Part shown: in pieces, positions 11,426-21,689 of the stretch | Layout of the letters: the number at the start of each line of letters is the position of its first letter | Numbering within the stretch: the stretch's first letter is position 1 | Program-made: the position numbers and the translations under genes | Origin: Elymus sibiricus | Lineage: Eukaryota; Streptophyta; Magnoliopsida; Poales; Poaceae | Reading direction: 5' to 3' | Assembly (NCBI GenBank): GCA_039707655.1 | Contig: CM077665.1 | Span: 306,838,486-306,902,485, forward strand | DNA: 64,000 nucleotides | Notes under the pieces: model-generated | Databases searched by the model: none | Seen by the model: only the letters and a program-made list of their open reading frames with translations | What the model was told of the DNA's origin: nothing

Positions 11426-12130
11426 CTAAGACACAAAGAACCCGAGAAGCTTGCCGGATGGAACACCAAACACACATTTCTCAGGGTTGAGCTTCAAGTT
11501 GATCTTGCGCAGATTTGCAAATGTCTCTTCTAAGTCCGATATGAGCGTTGCCTTGTCCTTGGTTTTGACCACTATGTCATCCATATATGCTTCCATATTT
11601 CTATGTAGCTGGGGCTCAAAACCAATCTGGACTGCTCTTGCAAATGTAGAACCAGCACTTTTCAACCCGAAAGGCATACGCAAAAAGCAGTACGTACCAC
11701 ATGGGGTGATGAATGCGGTCTTCTCTTCGTCTTCCTTGGACATGAAAATCTGATGATAGCCTGAATAGGCGTCAAGGAATGACAACAAGTCGCAGCCGGC
11801 AGTGGAGTCCACAATCCGGTCGATGCGCGGCAAGGGAAAAGGATCTTTTGGACAGGCTTTATTGATATCTGTATAGTCAATACATAGCCTCCATTTTCCA
11901 TTCGCCTTGCGCACTACAACTGGATTGGCCAACCATGTTGGATGAAGTACTCCTCTAACCAAGCCTGCCGCTTCTAATTTCTTAATTTCTTCGGCAATAA
12001 ACTGTTGCCGCTCCAAAGCTTGCTTCCTGACCTTCTGTTTGATGGGCCGCGCATGTGGACAGATGGCAAGGTGGTGCTCAATCACCTCCCTGGGAACACC
12101 GGGGATATCGGATGGTTGCCATGCAAACAC
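11426..12130 (-). pseudogene. Tat element reverse transcriptase
   Basis: A gypsy-type RT that copies element RNA to DNA. Visible motifs in order: the N-terminal block ARPIKQKVRKQALERQQFI, KWRLCIDYTDINKACPKDPF, the first catalytic Asp in LLSFLDAYSGYHQI (Asp120), MPFGLKSAGSTFARAV, and the catalytic centre YMDD at residues 182-185, then LKLNPEKCVFGV. A nonsense codon at 11426-11428 interrupts the link to the RNase H part, and another at 12170-12172 separates it from gag-protease. All three pieces are in one frame, so only point mutations broke the polyprotein here. Confidence 0.9.
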
Positions 12131-12169
12131 ATCGACATTCGCCCGCAGGAAGGCAACGAGCGCGCTTTC

Positions 12170-13900
12170 CTATTTGCTGTCAAGGGTGGAACTTATGGTG
12201 AAAGTTCCCCCCGTGCCATCTTCCTTGGCGGGCACCTTCTTGGTTTCTTGTGGAGCCGCTTTGGATTTCTTGCTCTTGCCGGTGGAGCTCTCAGGCACAT
12301 CCTCAACAGGAGAGCAACACTCTGAAGAGGTGCGCTTGCCGGAGTGTGCGCGAGAGGCCTTGCCGGTCCTCTTCCCCCCGGGAGCTTCAGTGGCAGGAGC
12401 AAGTGCCTTGGCGGCAGATGCTGCAACTGCCTCCCGGTAAAGCTGATCGGTGCAAACAAGCGCATCTTTCTTGTCGGAGTTGACAGTAATGACGCTTATT
12501 GGCCCGTGCATCTTCAATGTATTGTAGGCATAGTGTGATGCCACCATAAACTTGGCCAGCGCTGGGCGGCCAAGGATCCCATTATATGGCAATGGAATCT
12601 TGGTGACGTCAAACACAATCTTCTCCGTCCTGAAGTTTAGGTCGCTGCCAAATGTTACCGGCAGCGTGATCTTTCCCTTGGGTTGGATCCTTCCTGGATT
12701 GACCCCTTGGAACGAACCCGTTTCTTCGAGATCTCCATCAGGAATTTGCAGCCTCTTGATCACCTCAGGTGAGATCAGGTTCAAACCGGCCCCGCCGTCA
12801 ACTAACATTTTTGTCACCTTGAGGTTGCGAATCGTTGGTGAAACCAACAACGGCAAACACCCGACCGCAGTTGTGCGATCAGGGTGATCCTCAATGTCAA
12901 AAATGATAGATGTGCTGGACCACTTCAACGATTTTCGGGCGCCGACAGATGGTTCTGTCGCATTCACTTCACGCGCCCACTGCTTAAGTTGGTGGTGGGA
13001 AGAATGCAAGGAAGCACCTCCGTCAACACACATCATGTCCGTGGCTTTCTTAAACTCTTGTTCACTTGACTCGTCGTCCTCTTCCATGTCATCATCAGCC
13101 CCCTCTTGCTTGTCGCGGCCTCGAGCGGGCCGATCCTTCTGTTGCTTGGCCTTGCCGCGGTGACCTCCTCGGCCACCGCGCTTCTTGCCGGACCCTTCAG
13201 CACCATCTTGAGCCTTCTCCTTATCTCGCCTCTCGTATTCGGCCTTCTGCTTCTCGACAAGTTGCTCAACTTGCCGGCAGTCCTGGAGATCATGGCCCTT
13301 GGTGCGGTGGATCTTGCAATACTGCTTGCCGGAGCCATCTGGCTTGTCGGCAGCCGCCAAGGCCTGGCAGGAGGCGCACCCGGCAACATCCTTGCCGGGG
13401 TCGTCAACCTTGGCCTTCTTGGCGGTGCCGGGGTTGCCGGACCCCTCGACAGCAAGCACGGCCTTGCCCTTGCGCTTCCTATTGCGCCGCCGAGCCTTCT
13501 TTGTCGGGGCGGCAGCGTCTTCATCGTCAGAATCGGCCCCTGCGCCAGTGTCCTCGCCGGGGAGCCTCCTCCCTTCTTCAGCGCGCGCACACTTATCTGC
13601 CAGAGCATAGAGCTCGGCAACATCCCTGATCTTATTCATCGCCAACTCTTCCCGCATCCTGCGGTTGCGCACGTTCTGATGGAACGCGCTGATGACAGCG
13701 GCAGGATGAACGTCTGGAATGTTGTGATGTATGCGGCTGAACCTTTGGATGTACTTGCGTAGGGTCTCGCCTTCCTTCTGGGGGATGAGATGTAGATCAC
13801 TCCCCTGGCCAGGAGCTTGATGGCCTCCGGTGAAGGCGCCAACAAACTCGTGGCACAGATCTGCCCAGGAAGAAATGGATCCTTCCGGCAAATGCATCAA
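12170..13900 (-). pseudogene. Tat element gag C-terminal part and aspartic protease
   Basis: Residues 1-110 show the retrotransposon gag core (SWADLCHEFVGAF, GETLRKYIQRF, RMREELAMNKIRDVAELY). A basic/acidic linker follows, then a zinc-knuckle-like CKIHRTKGHDLQDC (residues 195-208) with a Cys-His-His-Cys pattern as in other Tat gags. The protease active site is LVDGGAGLNLI (Asp368), with Gly-Gly in place of Ser/Thr-Gly, again usual in this lineage. The C-terminal 100 residues are Ala/Lys/Ser-rich spacer before RT. The frame begins at a shift near 13900 and ends at a nonsense codon at 12170, beyond which the same frame continues into RT. Confidence 0.85.
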
Positions 13901-14976
13901 CCACGACCTAACGTTGGGTTGAGCACCAACGGGAAGTAGTTGGCAAGTATCTTGTCGTCACGACCCCCGGCAGCCTGCACCACGATGGTGTAGACGCTCA
14001 GGAACTCTGATGGGTGAGTCTTGCCGTCATATTTCTCCGGAACCTCCGGCTTGAATGTGCGGGAGTTGGGCCACTGGACTCGCCGCAGCTCACGGGTAAA
14101 TGCTGGACAACCCACCTCGTAAAGTAGATCGACAGGATACCCCGGCGCTGACTTGTCTACAGTGGGCCCCGCGCGCTTGTCGGACTGGTAGCGTGCTTCC
14201 CGCCGCCGCTCGATGGTGGTTCGAGCGTCTTCCTTGCCTCGCTCCCGAAGAACTTGACGTTGATCGCGGCGAGTTCGCGGGTCGGGCGACGCCGTGGAAT
14301 CGTCCTAACGAGTGTCGACCCGTCGAACCAGCGACTGCTGTTGCCGCCGTGGGGGCTCCGCCTGCTCCGGCTTATCTTCGTTGGCAAGGCCAACCAGGCT
14401 TTGAATGGCGGCTCTCCATTCCTCGAGCTTGTCCGCAGCAGGAGGAAAGTTTAGAAGCAGCTGCGCGCGTGCTAGCGCGTCTGCTCGTGTTGGTGGTGGC
14501 GACAGGTGCGAAGAACGTGAGGTGCTCTGACTCCTAACCGTGTTAGAAGGAACAACATCACGATCCTGCGACCGCACGCCACTTCCACCAGCACGTGGAC
14601 GTGCATGTTGGTCTCGCGCATCCCGAGGATGATGCTCAGGAGACTTTCCGTGGGGACGCCTGGAGCCACCAACGTCACGGCGATGTTCATCGCGCGCTCC
14701 CTGAGAAGGTCGCGGCGCGTGCGCCGGCGTGGGTGTCTTGGAAGGCGGCCTTCCATCTCTGGAGTTTGCCGCACCGCCTACTGGCAGCACGGCTCCGTCC
14801 TTGGATCTAGCGGCGCGAACAACGCCGCTCGCCTGGCTATGGTCGCCAGAACGTCGTGGAAGCTCTGGATCTCTACTTCCTCCACCCGCGTCGACACCGT
14901 CGCCCGTGCGTGTAAGCACAGGCGCAGCGGACGTAGATGGTCCAACCGCTGTGAAACCCTTCCTCTTGGGGGCCAT
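13897..14976 (-). pseudogene. Tat element gag N-terminal part, frameshifted
   Basis: The gag start is most likely the ATG at 14976 (MAPKRKGFTAVGPST), about 85 bases from the LTR and just after the PBS. The first piece (to about 14305) is Ser/Arg/Pro-rich and ends in LLNFPPAADKLEEWRAAIQSLVGLA. The protein then continues in a second frame (about 14393-14157) and a third (14115-13897, RTFKPEVPEKYDGKTHPSEFL, the start of the gag core) before joining the frame at 13900. At least three small indels are needed, so gag is the most damaged part of this element. Confidence 0.75.
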
Positions 14977-15040
14977 GGCGATGAAGATGATGAAGAACTG
15001 GCGCGCTAGTCACCAGATCAGGTCCGCACAACCTCCTCCC

Positions 15041-15056
15041 CCTACCTGGCGCGCCA
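15041..15056 (-). promoter_or_regulatory. Primer-binding site of the Tat element
   Basis: On the minus strand TGGCGCGCCAGGTAGG follows the 5' LTR after a four-base spacer (TCTT, 15057-15060). The position and the TGGCGC start fit a tRNA primer-binding site of gypsy elements. The tRNA cannot be named with certainty. Confidence 0.7.
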
Positions 15057-15060
15057 AAGA

Positions 15061-15875
15061 TGTCGGAGAAACGACACCTATGGGACCGGGAGGATCCCTT
15101 TACGATTCGGCAGGGAGAAGGTTTGCACAGAGAGCAGATCTGATGATCAACACGCGGGAATTTTACCCAGGTTCGGGCCGCAAAGATGCGTAAAACCCTA
15201 CTCCTGCTTGGTTGTATTAAGGGTGTTCTAGCTCAAGTCCTGGGAGCGCTACAGTACTCAGCAGCTACACATGCAGAATGAGTTGAAAAAGATCCCCTCC
15301 TATCCAGGAGCGCTATGCCTGCTCTCTGGGTTCCAAGGTCTCTCTCCCCTCCTGTAGCTACGCCTTGGGCCTCCTTTTATATGTTCGAAGGGGTCACCAA
15401 TAGTGGCGCACAGTGCATACATGAGGTGTAAAAGTAGCTACAGTGCTATCATACCTAACACTGACGGTTTAGGACAAGAACATTAATTGCTCCGTTGAGG
15501 TGTCCCTTAGCGTCTTGGGGCTGGAAAAAGGGGCCGTCCCATCGCACCGCTTAAGCCCATCCACCGCTAGCACCTGACACGTTACCAGGAGGACAACAGC
15601 TAAAAGACAAGCTGGTGACCGTACTGGAGCGGTGACAGGGCAGCGAAGGCTTGCCGGGTGCGAGCCTTGCCGGAATGCAAGCCATCCCGGCAAGATCTTG
15701 CCGGGGCTCCAGCCTCCAGTCTTCTATCTTCTGATTATTGCCTTGTCTTGGATGGCTTCTTGACTTTATGAACTTGCATTTGGTTGTCTCCCGGCAAGCC
15801 TTGCCGCAGGCGTGGCTACAACTGCCCGTGCACAAGTACGGGGTACTAAAGGACCCAATCCTTAGTGCACCGACA
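15061..15875 (-). repeat. 5' LTR of the Tat element
   Basis: This is the promoter-bearing LTR (815 bp), near-identical to 2885-3683. It carries 17 bases at about 15552-15568 (next to a repeated CCACCGCTAGC-like motif) that are absent from the 3' LTR, plus a handful of substitutions. Confidence 0.92.
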
Positions 15876-16974
15876 TTATCCCTAGCCCATCATGCTCAAT
15901 CATTGATCCATTCATGAAACACACTCAAATATTAACTACACCCAATGCACAAGTATGATCATAGTGCCCCCTAGTTGGTGCTTTATAAAAGAAGATGGAG
16001 ACTCAAATTAAAAATAAAAATTGCATAAAGTAAATAGATAGGCCCTTCGCAGAGGGAAGTAGGGATTTGTAGAGGTGCCAGAGCTCAAAGTTTAAATTGA
16101 GAGAGAAAAATATTTTGAGTGGCATGCCTTTCCTGTCAACGAAAACGACAAAGTAGTTCTCAATACTTTCCATGCTAGATACATCATAGGCGGTTCCCAA
16201 ACATAAAGTAAAGTTTATTCCTTTTCCACTATTCTTTCACAATCCATGGCTAGCCGTATCCACGGTTGCCTTCCATACCAACACTTTCCAAGGAATTTAT
16301 TATTTGACAACATAAAGTAAATTTCTTTTTCATTTGGGGACTGGGCATCCCTATTACCGCCGTACTCTCGTGCAATGACAGGTGAATAAACACTCATCTT
16401 GAGAATAACACATCTAGCATGGAAAAATATTGGATACCCCCTACCGTTTCATGAGCGGTACGAGCACACAAAAAGGAATTTTTTTTGAAAATTAGAGATG
16501 GCATATACAAATTTGCTTAGAACGGCATGGAAATACCGCATATAGGTAGGTATGGTGGACTCATAAGGCAAAACTGGGTTTAAGGATTTTGGATGCACAA
16601 GTAGTATTTCTACTTAGTACAAGTGGAGGCTAGCAAATAGATTGAGAAGCAACCAACCAAGAAACAAAAATTCACATAAACGGGCATTGAGCATAACTAA
16701 CACCGAATAATGCACCATAAGTAGGATGTAATTTCATTGCATAACTATTGAGTTTCGTGCTTGCATAGGGAATCACAAACCTTAACACCAATATTCTTAC
16801 TAAAGCACGATTACTCACCAACATGACTCACATATCACTATCATCATGTCTCAAAACAATTACAAGGAATCAAGTTTAATTTGTCCAATGATCTTCATGA
16901 AAGTTTTTATTATATCCCTCTTGAATATCTATCACTTTGGGACTAGTTTCATATATTGCCATTGCTTTTGACAA

Positions 16975-17200
16975 GCTCAAACAAATTTAAGTGAAGAACA
17001 TGAGCGTAAAGATTTCATCTCTCAAAATAGTATAAGTGAAGCATGAGAGAATTTCTTCAAAAGTTACTAACTCTCAAATTAATCTAAGTGAAGCATGAGA
17101 GTATTTCTTCAAACTTTCAAAGCACACCGTGCTCAAAAAGATATAAGTGAAGCACTAGAGCAATTCCATAGCTTAAAAAATTTAAGTGAAGCATATAGAG
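16975..17200 (-). repeat. Array of five small stem-loops with CTTCACTT core (element C)
   Basis: Units recur every 40-60 bases. On the plus strand the stems are GCTCA/TGAGC (16975-16979 with 17001-17005), TCTCTCA/TGAGAGA (17018-17024 with 17044-17050), ACTCTCA/TGAGAGT (17070-17076 with 17096-17102) and TGCTC/GAGCA (17130-17134 with 17158-17162); a fifth unit at about 17171-17200 is imperfect. Each loop contains AAGTGAAG, which is CTTCACTT on the sense strand. The stems differ between units yet still pair. Confidence 0.6.
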
Positions 17201-17390
17201 CAATTCTAACAAATCATAGCATAATTTTGGCTCTCTCAAATAGGTGTGTCCAGCAAGGATACTAGTGACAAACTAAAAAGCAAAGAAAGCAAAGACTCAA
17301 ATAATACAAGACGCTCCAAGCAAAACTCATGATATGTGACGAATAAAAATATAGCTTCAAGTAAAATACCGATGGTCGTTAGAAGAAAGA

Positions 17391-17414
17391 GGGGATGCCT
17401 CTCGGGGCATCCCC
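17391..17414 (-). other. Strong hairpin GGGGATGCC/GGCATCCCC (element C)
   Basis: Nine-base perfect arms at 17391-17399 and 17406-17414 with a six-base loop. The same hairpin is present in element B (37280-37303) and, with one arm mismatch, in element A (25007-25030). The loop on the sense strand is CCGAGA here and CCGGAA in A and B. Confidence 0.65.
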
Positions 17415-18044
17415 AAGCTTAGTTGCTTGATTCTCCTTGGATATTATCTTGGGTGTGCTGTAGAATCCTCAAGCTTAGGCTCTTCTCACTCCTTATTCCT
17501 TCATCCATCGCGATCTCACGAAAAACTTGAAAACTTCAATCACACAAAACTCAACAAAACCTTCGTGAGATCCATTATAATAAAGCAAATCACCACTTTA
17601 AGTACTGTTGCATTATACCTACTGTATTTTAACTTTACCATGGCTTATACCCTTCAATACAAACTATAGATTCATCAAAACAAGCACACAATGCAACGAA
17701 AACAGAATCTGTCCTGAACAGAACAGTCTGTAGTAATCTGTACTCTAACCATACTTCTATAACTCTAAAAATTCTGAAAACTTAGGACAACGTAAATAAT
17801 TTTTATAGCAACACTGTGTTAAAATTTCAGCTCATTATCACGCTCCAGTAAAAAATTAAAATTCACGCACTGGAGTTAAAATTTTGTTTCGGATTCAGTA
17901 TTGTTTCTACTCATCTTATGAATCATCCTAAAGGCTTTACTTGGCACAAACACTAAATAAAACATAAAAACCACAATTATAACAGAGGCATAATTGTGTC
18001 AACACTCAAAAACAGAAAGAAAAAGATGAAAATAAATTTATTCA

Positions 18045-18060
18045 TTGGGTTGCCTCCCAA
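18045..18060 (-). other. Conserved stem-loop after the coding end (element C)
   Basis: TTGGG (18045-18049) pairs with CCCAA (18056-18060) inside a block reading TTGTTGGGAGGCAACCC on the sense strand. The same block follows the coding region in A (24338-24353) and B (36614-36629). Confidence 0.55.
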
Positions 18061-18246
18061 CAAGCGCTACCGTTTTACGCCCCAAGCTAGGCATAAAGCA
18101 TAGATTCAAGTATTGTCATCTTTGGTTTCAACTCCTCAATCACACAACTAGATTTCTTCAAGAATTTAACATGCACACTCTCTATGACAATACTTCTAGG
18201 AATAGGACCAACAAAATCATTCTTGTAAATAGGGTCTTTTACTATT

Positions 18247-18966
18247 TCAACAAAAATTGGGATGGATACTAATCATTTTAAGGTCCCCCTTGTGGCTATT
18301 AGATGTGGCACTTTTGCTCTTAGTGACTTGTGTGGTCTTGCAAATTTTTATGGGAGTTTTTTCAATAGTTTTAACAGAAGAAAAGGCCAAACTCAGGTTA
18401 CTAAAAATTTCTTCTAACTTATCAATCCGGTAGGGAATTTCTTCTATTCTTTCGTTAACTACGGTTTCCTTTTCCTTCAATAATTTAAAGGCATCCCCCG
18501 CTTTTGACCCAATTTTATTAGCAAGATTATGCATTTTCTTATCCAAATTTTCAAGATGTTCTTTGGTAATTATCATCTTTTCAATTGCATCTAGCCTCTC
18601 CATAACATGTTCGAGAGTTAAGGTTGTTTCATTGATCGTGAGAGATGGTGATCCCACTAAACTTCCCATAGCATTAAAAGCGTCCAAAGATGGACACATC
18701 AAGAAATTCCCACCGGTAATCGTATCAAGAACGAATCTATACCAAGTGGTGATGCCCACATAAAAACTGCGAAGGAGAACAACGGTAGACTGCTTATGAA
18801 TAGATCTATCATGAGCATTGCAAATCCTATACCAAGCATCTTTTAGGTTCTCCCCTCCCCTTTGCTTAAAATTTAGAACTTCATTCTCGGGAGTACATGC
18901 AATAGAGGAAGAACTAGCAATAATTACAAGGTGTGCAAACAAGATATCTGACAAGAAAAAAGCCAA
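18247..18966 (-). pseudogene. Gag remnant of element C
   Basis: This minus-strand frame of 239 residues carries ENLKDAWYRICNAHDRS and LLRSFYVGITTWYRFVLDTITGG, which fits the gag core of Athila-like elements, where the protein packages element RNA. A Glu/Lys-rich coiled stretch follows (about residues 115-200). The usual N-terminal part is short, the true start is unclear, and no protease, RT or integrase follows before the non-coding region. The counterpart in element B (36044-36484) has the matching LLRSFYVGLSLSHRRVLDS motif. Confidence 0.65.
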
Positions 18967-19140
18967 ATGAAAAAGAGGGCGACTAAAACGACAAATTTGG
19001 TGAAGTGAGGGAGAGGAAAACGAGAGGCAAATGGCAAATAATGTAATTGCAAGGAGATGAGATTTGTGATTATAAACCTAATATATGTTGATGATGTCTC
19101 CTCGGTGCCAGAGATTGGCACGTTGAATAGACTGCTTCCT

Positions 19141-19157
19141 CCCCGGCAACGGCGCCA
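19141..19157 (-). promoter_or_regulatory. Primer-binding site of element C
   Basis: On the minus strand TGGCGCCGTTGCCGGGG lies 10 bases inside the 5' LTR end (19168). This is the usual site of Triticeae Athila-like elements. The related site in element B is at 35882-35898. Confidence 0.8.
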
Positions 19158-19167
19158 GAAATTCCTT

Positions 19168-20744
19168 TGATGTGGCTTGAGACTGCGTCGGTATTTCCCC
19201 AAAGAGGAAGGGATGATGCAGCACAGCGACAGTAAGTATTTCCCTCAGTTATGAAACCAAGGTATCGAACCAGTAGGAGGATCACACAACACTATGTAAA
19301 CAACACCTGCACACAAAGAACAAATACTTGCAACCCGACGCGAAAGAGAGGTTGTCAATCTCTCCACGGTAAAAAGATAGATTAGGTCGTGGTAGATTGG
19401 ATAGATAGATCTCGGAAGAACACAAAATAAAAGAGGCAAATAAAAAGTGCAGCAAGGTATTTTTGGGTTTTTGGAATAATAGATCTGAAAACAAAAGCGG
19501 CAAAAAGATAGATCGGAAAGCAATATGTTGGAAAAGTAGACCCGGGGCCCGTAGGTTTCACTAGTGGCTTCTCTCATCAGTATAGCACACGGTGGGTGAA
19601 CATATTACTGTTGGGCAATTGATAGAAGATCAAATAATCATGACGATATCCAAGGCGATGATCATTATATAGGCATCACGTCCAAGATTAGTAGACCGAA
19701 ACGATTCTGCATCTACTACTATTACTCCACACATCGACCGCTATCCAGCATGCATCTAGTGTATTAAGTTCATGGAAAAACGGAGTAATGCAATAAGAAC
19801 GGTGACATGATGTAGACAAGATCTATTCATGTAGGAATAGACCCCATCTTGTTATCCTTAATAGCAACGATACATGCATGCCTCGCTGCCCCTTCTGTCA
19901 CTAGGAGAGGACACCGCAAGATCGAACCCATCACAAAGCACCTCTTCCCATGTCAAGAAAAATCGATCTAGTTGGCCTAACTAAACCAAAGATTCAAAGA
20001 AGAAATACGAGGCTATAAGTAATCATGCATATAAGAGATCAAAGAAGACTCAAATAATATTCATGGATAGAAACTGATCATGAACTCAAAATTCATCGGA
20101 TCCCAACAAACACACCGCAAAAAGTCATTACATCAAATAGATCTCCAAGAGACCATTGTATTGAGAATCAAAAGAGAGAGAGGAAGCCATCTAGCTACTG
20201 CCTACGGACCCGTAGGTCTATGGTGGACTACTCACGATTCATCGAAGAGGCACCAATTAGGATGATGAACCCCTCCGTGATGGTGTTAGATTGGATCTCG
20301 CGGTTCTGGAATTTGCGGCGGCTGGATGTATTTTTCGTCGACTCCTCTAGGGTTTCTGGAATATTTTGGTAATCATAGAGCTCAAAGGCGGCGGAGAAGG
20401 TTCCCGAGGCAGCCACAACCCACCAGGGCGCGCCCGGGGCCCCCGGCGCGCCCTGGTGTCTTGTGGGCGGCCTGGGCTCCCTCCTGGTTACTTATTTGGC
20501 CCACTGGCCTTCTTCTGGTCCAAAAAAATCTCCAAAAAGTTTCGTCACGATTGGACTCCGTTTGGTACTGATATTCTGCGAAATAAAAAACAAGCAAAAA
20601 CAACAACTAACACTTGGCACTATGTCAATAGGTTAGTCACAAAAAATGATATAAAGTTGCTATAAAATGATTGTAAAACATCCAAGAATGATAATATAAC
20701 AGCATGGAAGAAGCAAAAATTATAGATACGTTGGAGACGTATCC
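19168..20744 (-). repeat. 5' LTR of element C
   Basis: It is 1577 bp, matching 1073-2649 in length. Its outermost base is C rather than A on the plus strand (GACGTATCC), a point change of the terminal TG. It contains a perfect inverted repeat, CACCAGGGCGCGCC (20421-20434) and GGCGCGCCCTGGTG (20445-20458), with a 10-base loop. Confidence 0.9.
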
Positions 20745-21510
20745 GAGGATTCTTGCTTGATTCGAGCATGGGAGAGTGTGTCCCTCGATGCGGTGGCCGG
20801 CAAAGATCAAAATGGCAAAAAGTATTGGAAGCACATCGAGGACAAATATCACAAGCTCTTGCCACTTTTGTCGGGTCATTCCTTGGAATCAATTCAAGGC
20901 CGATGGATAACGATCAAGAAAATATGTACTCGTTGGAGTGGGTGCTTGGAGCAAGTGAAAAATGCCCCTCCTAGTGGATGCACAATCGACAACTACTTGA
21001 TTTAGTTTTGTTTATATTTCACACTTCATGATTTTGTTTTTGTTGATGACTAGGTTAGATCATCCTTGCATCTTTTTCAATTGTAGGATCACATTGCCAA
21101 TGACTTGTTCAAGCAAAGCCTGGGTTTCTAGGGCAAGTCATTCACGCTTGGACTTTGTTGGCTCTTTTCTCAAGGATTGTGAGAAGTGGTGGTTGAGGGA
21201 CAAGGAAGCTCCTCCAGAGAAAGGTTCCGTTGTTCACTTGGAAGGCAATGAAGATAGTGATGATGCACCAAAGGGAGGAAGAAACAAGGGCAAACTAGAT
21301 GGAAATAGGAAGGAGAAAGAGAGGGTGAAGAGGTCAACTGAAGCTATCACTTTGAGGGAGCAAATTGGTGAAATGGTGAAGGTCAAAGAAACTTTGTTGG
21401 CCAAGCATATGAAAACTAAGGAAAATTGGGAGAGGAGGTGTGCCTTCGAGGAGCGCAAGATCGCTTTAGAGGAGCAAAAGAGGAAAGAAGTGCAAGATTG
21501 CTCTCGACGT
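20745..21510 (+). pseudogene. PIF/Harbinger ORF1-like Myb/SANT protein, 3' part
   Basis: This continues the gene cut at 1072: removing element C and one GAGGA copy joins KVE to DSCLIRAWESVSLDAV in one frame. The Myb/SANT-like domain is clear (KYWKHIEDKYHKLL, SIQGRWITIKKICTRWSG, QVKNAPPSGCTIDNY) and stops at 21003-21005. After a probable intron with acceptor TTGTAG ending at 21086, a second part reads DHIANDLFKQSLG, then, after a stop and a frameshift, LDFVGSFLKDCEKWWLRDKEAPP and a Lys/Glu-rich coiled coil to about 21510. This layout fits NAM-associated / Harbinger ORF1 proteins. No transposase (ORF2) is visible nearby. Confidence 0.7.
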
Positions 21511-21689
21511 TTTTTCCCGCTTCATCTTGCACAATGGTTTGCACCCGCTTTCCCGCCTTGAGGACAAGGAGGAATTCAAGGGGAAGGCATTGTCAGGTCC
21601 TCTACACCTGAACCCAAAAGTGTCGCTCTAGCTGGAACATCTTTAGTTATTCAAAGCTATCATCGACTCCTCTCAACATCATTTTTTTG
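21511..21689. other. Unassigned sequence after the Harbinger-like gene
   Basis: Probably the 3' UTR of the ORF1-like gene. I see no other feature. Confidence 0.3.

Larger units (their letters stand above)
2885..15875 (-). mobile_element. Tat-lineage gypsy retrotransposon with antisense gene
   Basis: The element has LTRs at 2885-3683 (799 bp) and 15061-15875 (815 bp), with target duplication TTATC at 2880-2884 and 15876-15880. The LTR lengths differ through a 17-base segment at about 15552-15568 present only in the 5' copy and a one-base change near 15670. On the minus strand it encodes gag, aspartic protease, RT, a degenerate RNase H, a second complete RNase H and integrase. On the plus strand, between pol and the 3' LTR, lies an antisense gene. 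A dual RNase H plus an antisense ORF is known from the Tat lineage (Grande, RIRE2 and Retand types). All frames are broken by a few stops and frameshifts, so this is a relatively recent but dead copy. Confidence 0.9.
15881..18246 (-). other. Long non-coding region of element C
   Basis: There is no coding frame with family character in these 2.4 kb. Sequence blocks are shared with the non-coding regions of elements A (24332-26554) and B (36485-38375). Three kinds of hairpin recur in all three: one right after the coding end (18045-18060), a strong 9-bp hairpin (17391-17414) and an array of short stem-loops (16975-17200), listed separately. Conservation of structure in a region without protein suggests a role for the RNA or DNA of the element itself. 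Confidence 0.6.
1073..20744 (-). mobile_element. Element C: non-autonomous Athila-like gypsy retrotransposon
   Basis: The element is bounded by two 1577-bp LTRs (1073-2649 and 19168-20744) and by a perfect 5-bp target duplication GAGGA (1068-1072 and 20745-20749). In minus orientation the order is 5' LTR, PBS, a gag remnant, a long non-coding region, polypurine tract, 3' LTR. A second gypsy element (2885-15875) sits in the non-coding part. Without it C is about 6.7 kb and shows no RT or integrase, so it would depend on proteins from a related element. It resembles Sabrina/WHAM-type Triticeae elements; the exact family is not settled. It disrupts a Harbinger ORF1-like gene. Confidence 0.9.

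Noticed and set aside
12005..14537. Plus-strand frames overlapping gag (for example 13106-13762)
   Set aside because: Shadows of the GC-rich minus-strand gag-protease, which has the zinc-knuckle and protease motifs.
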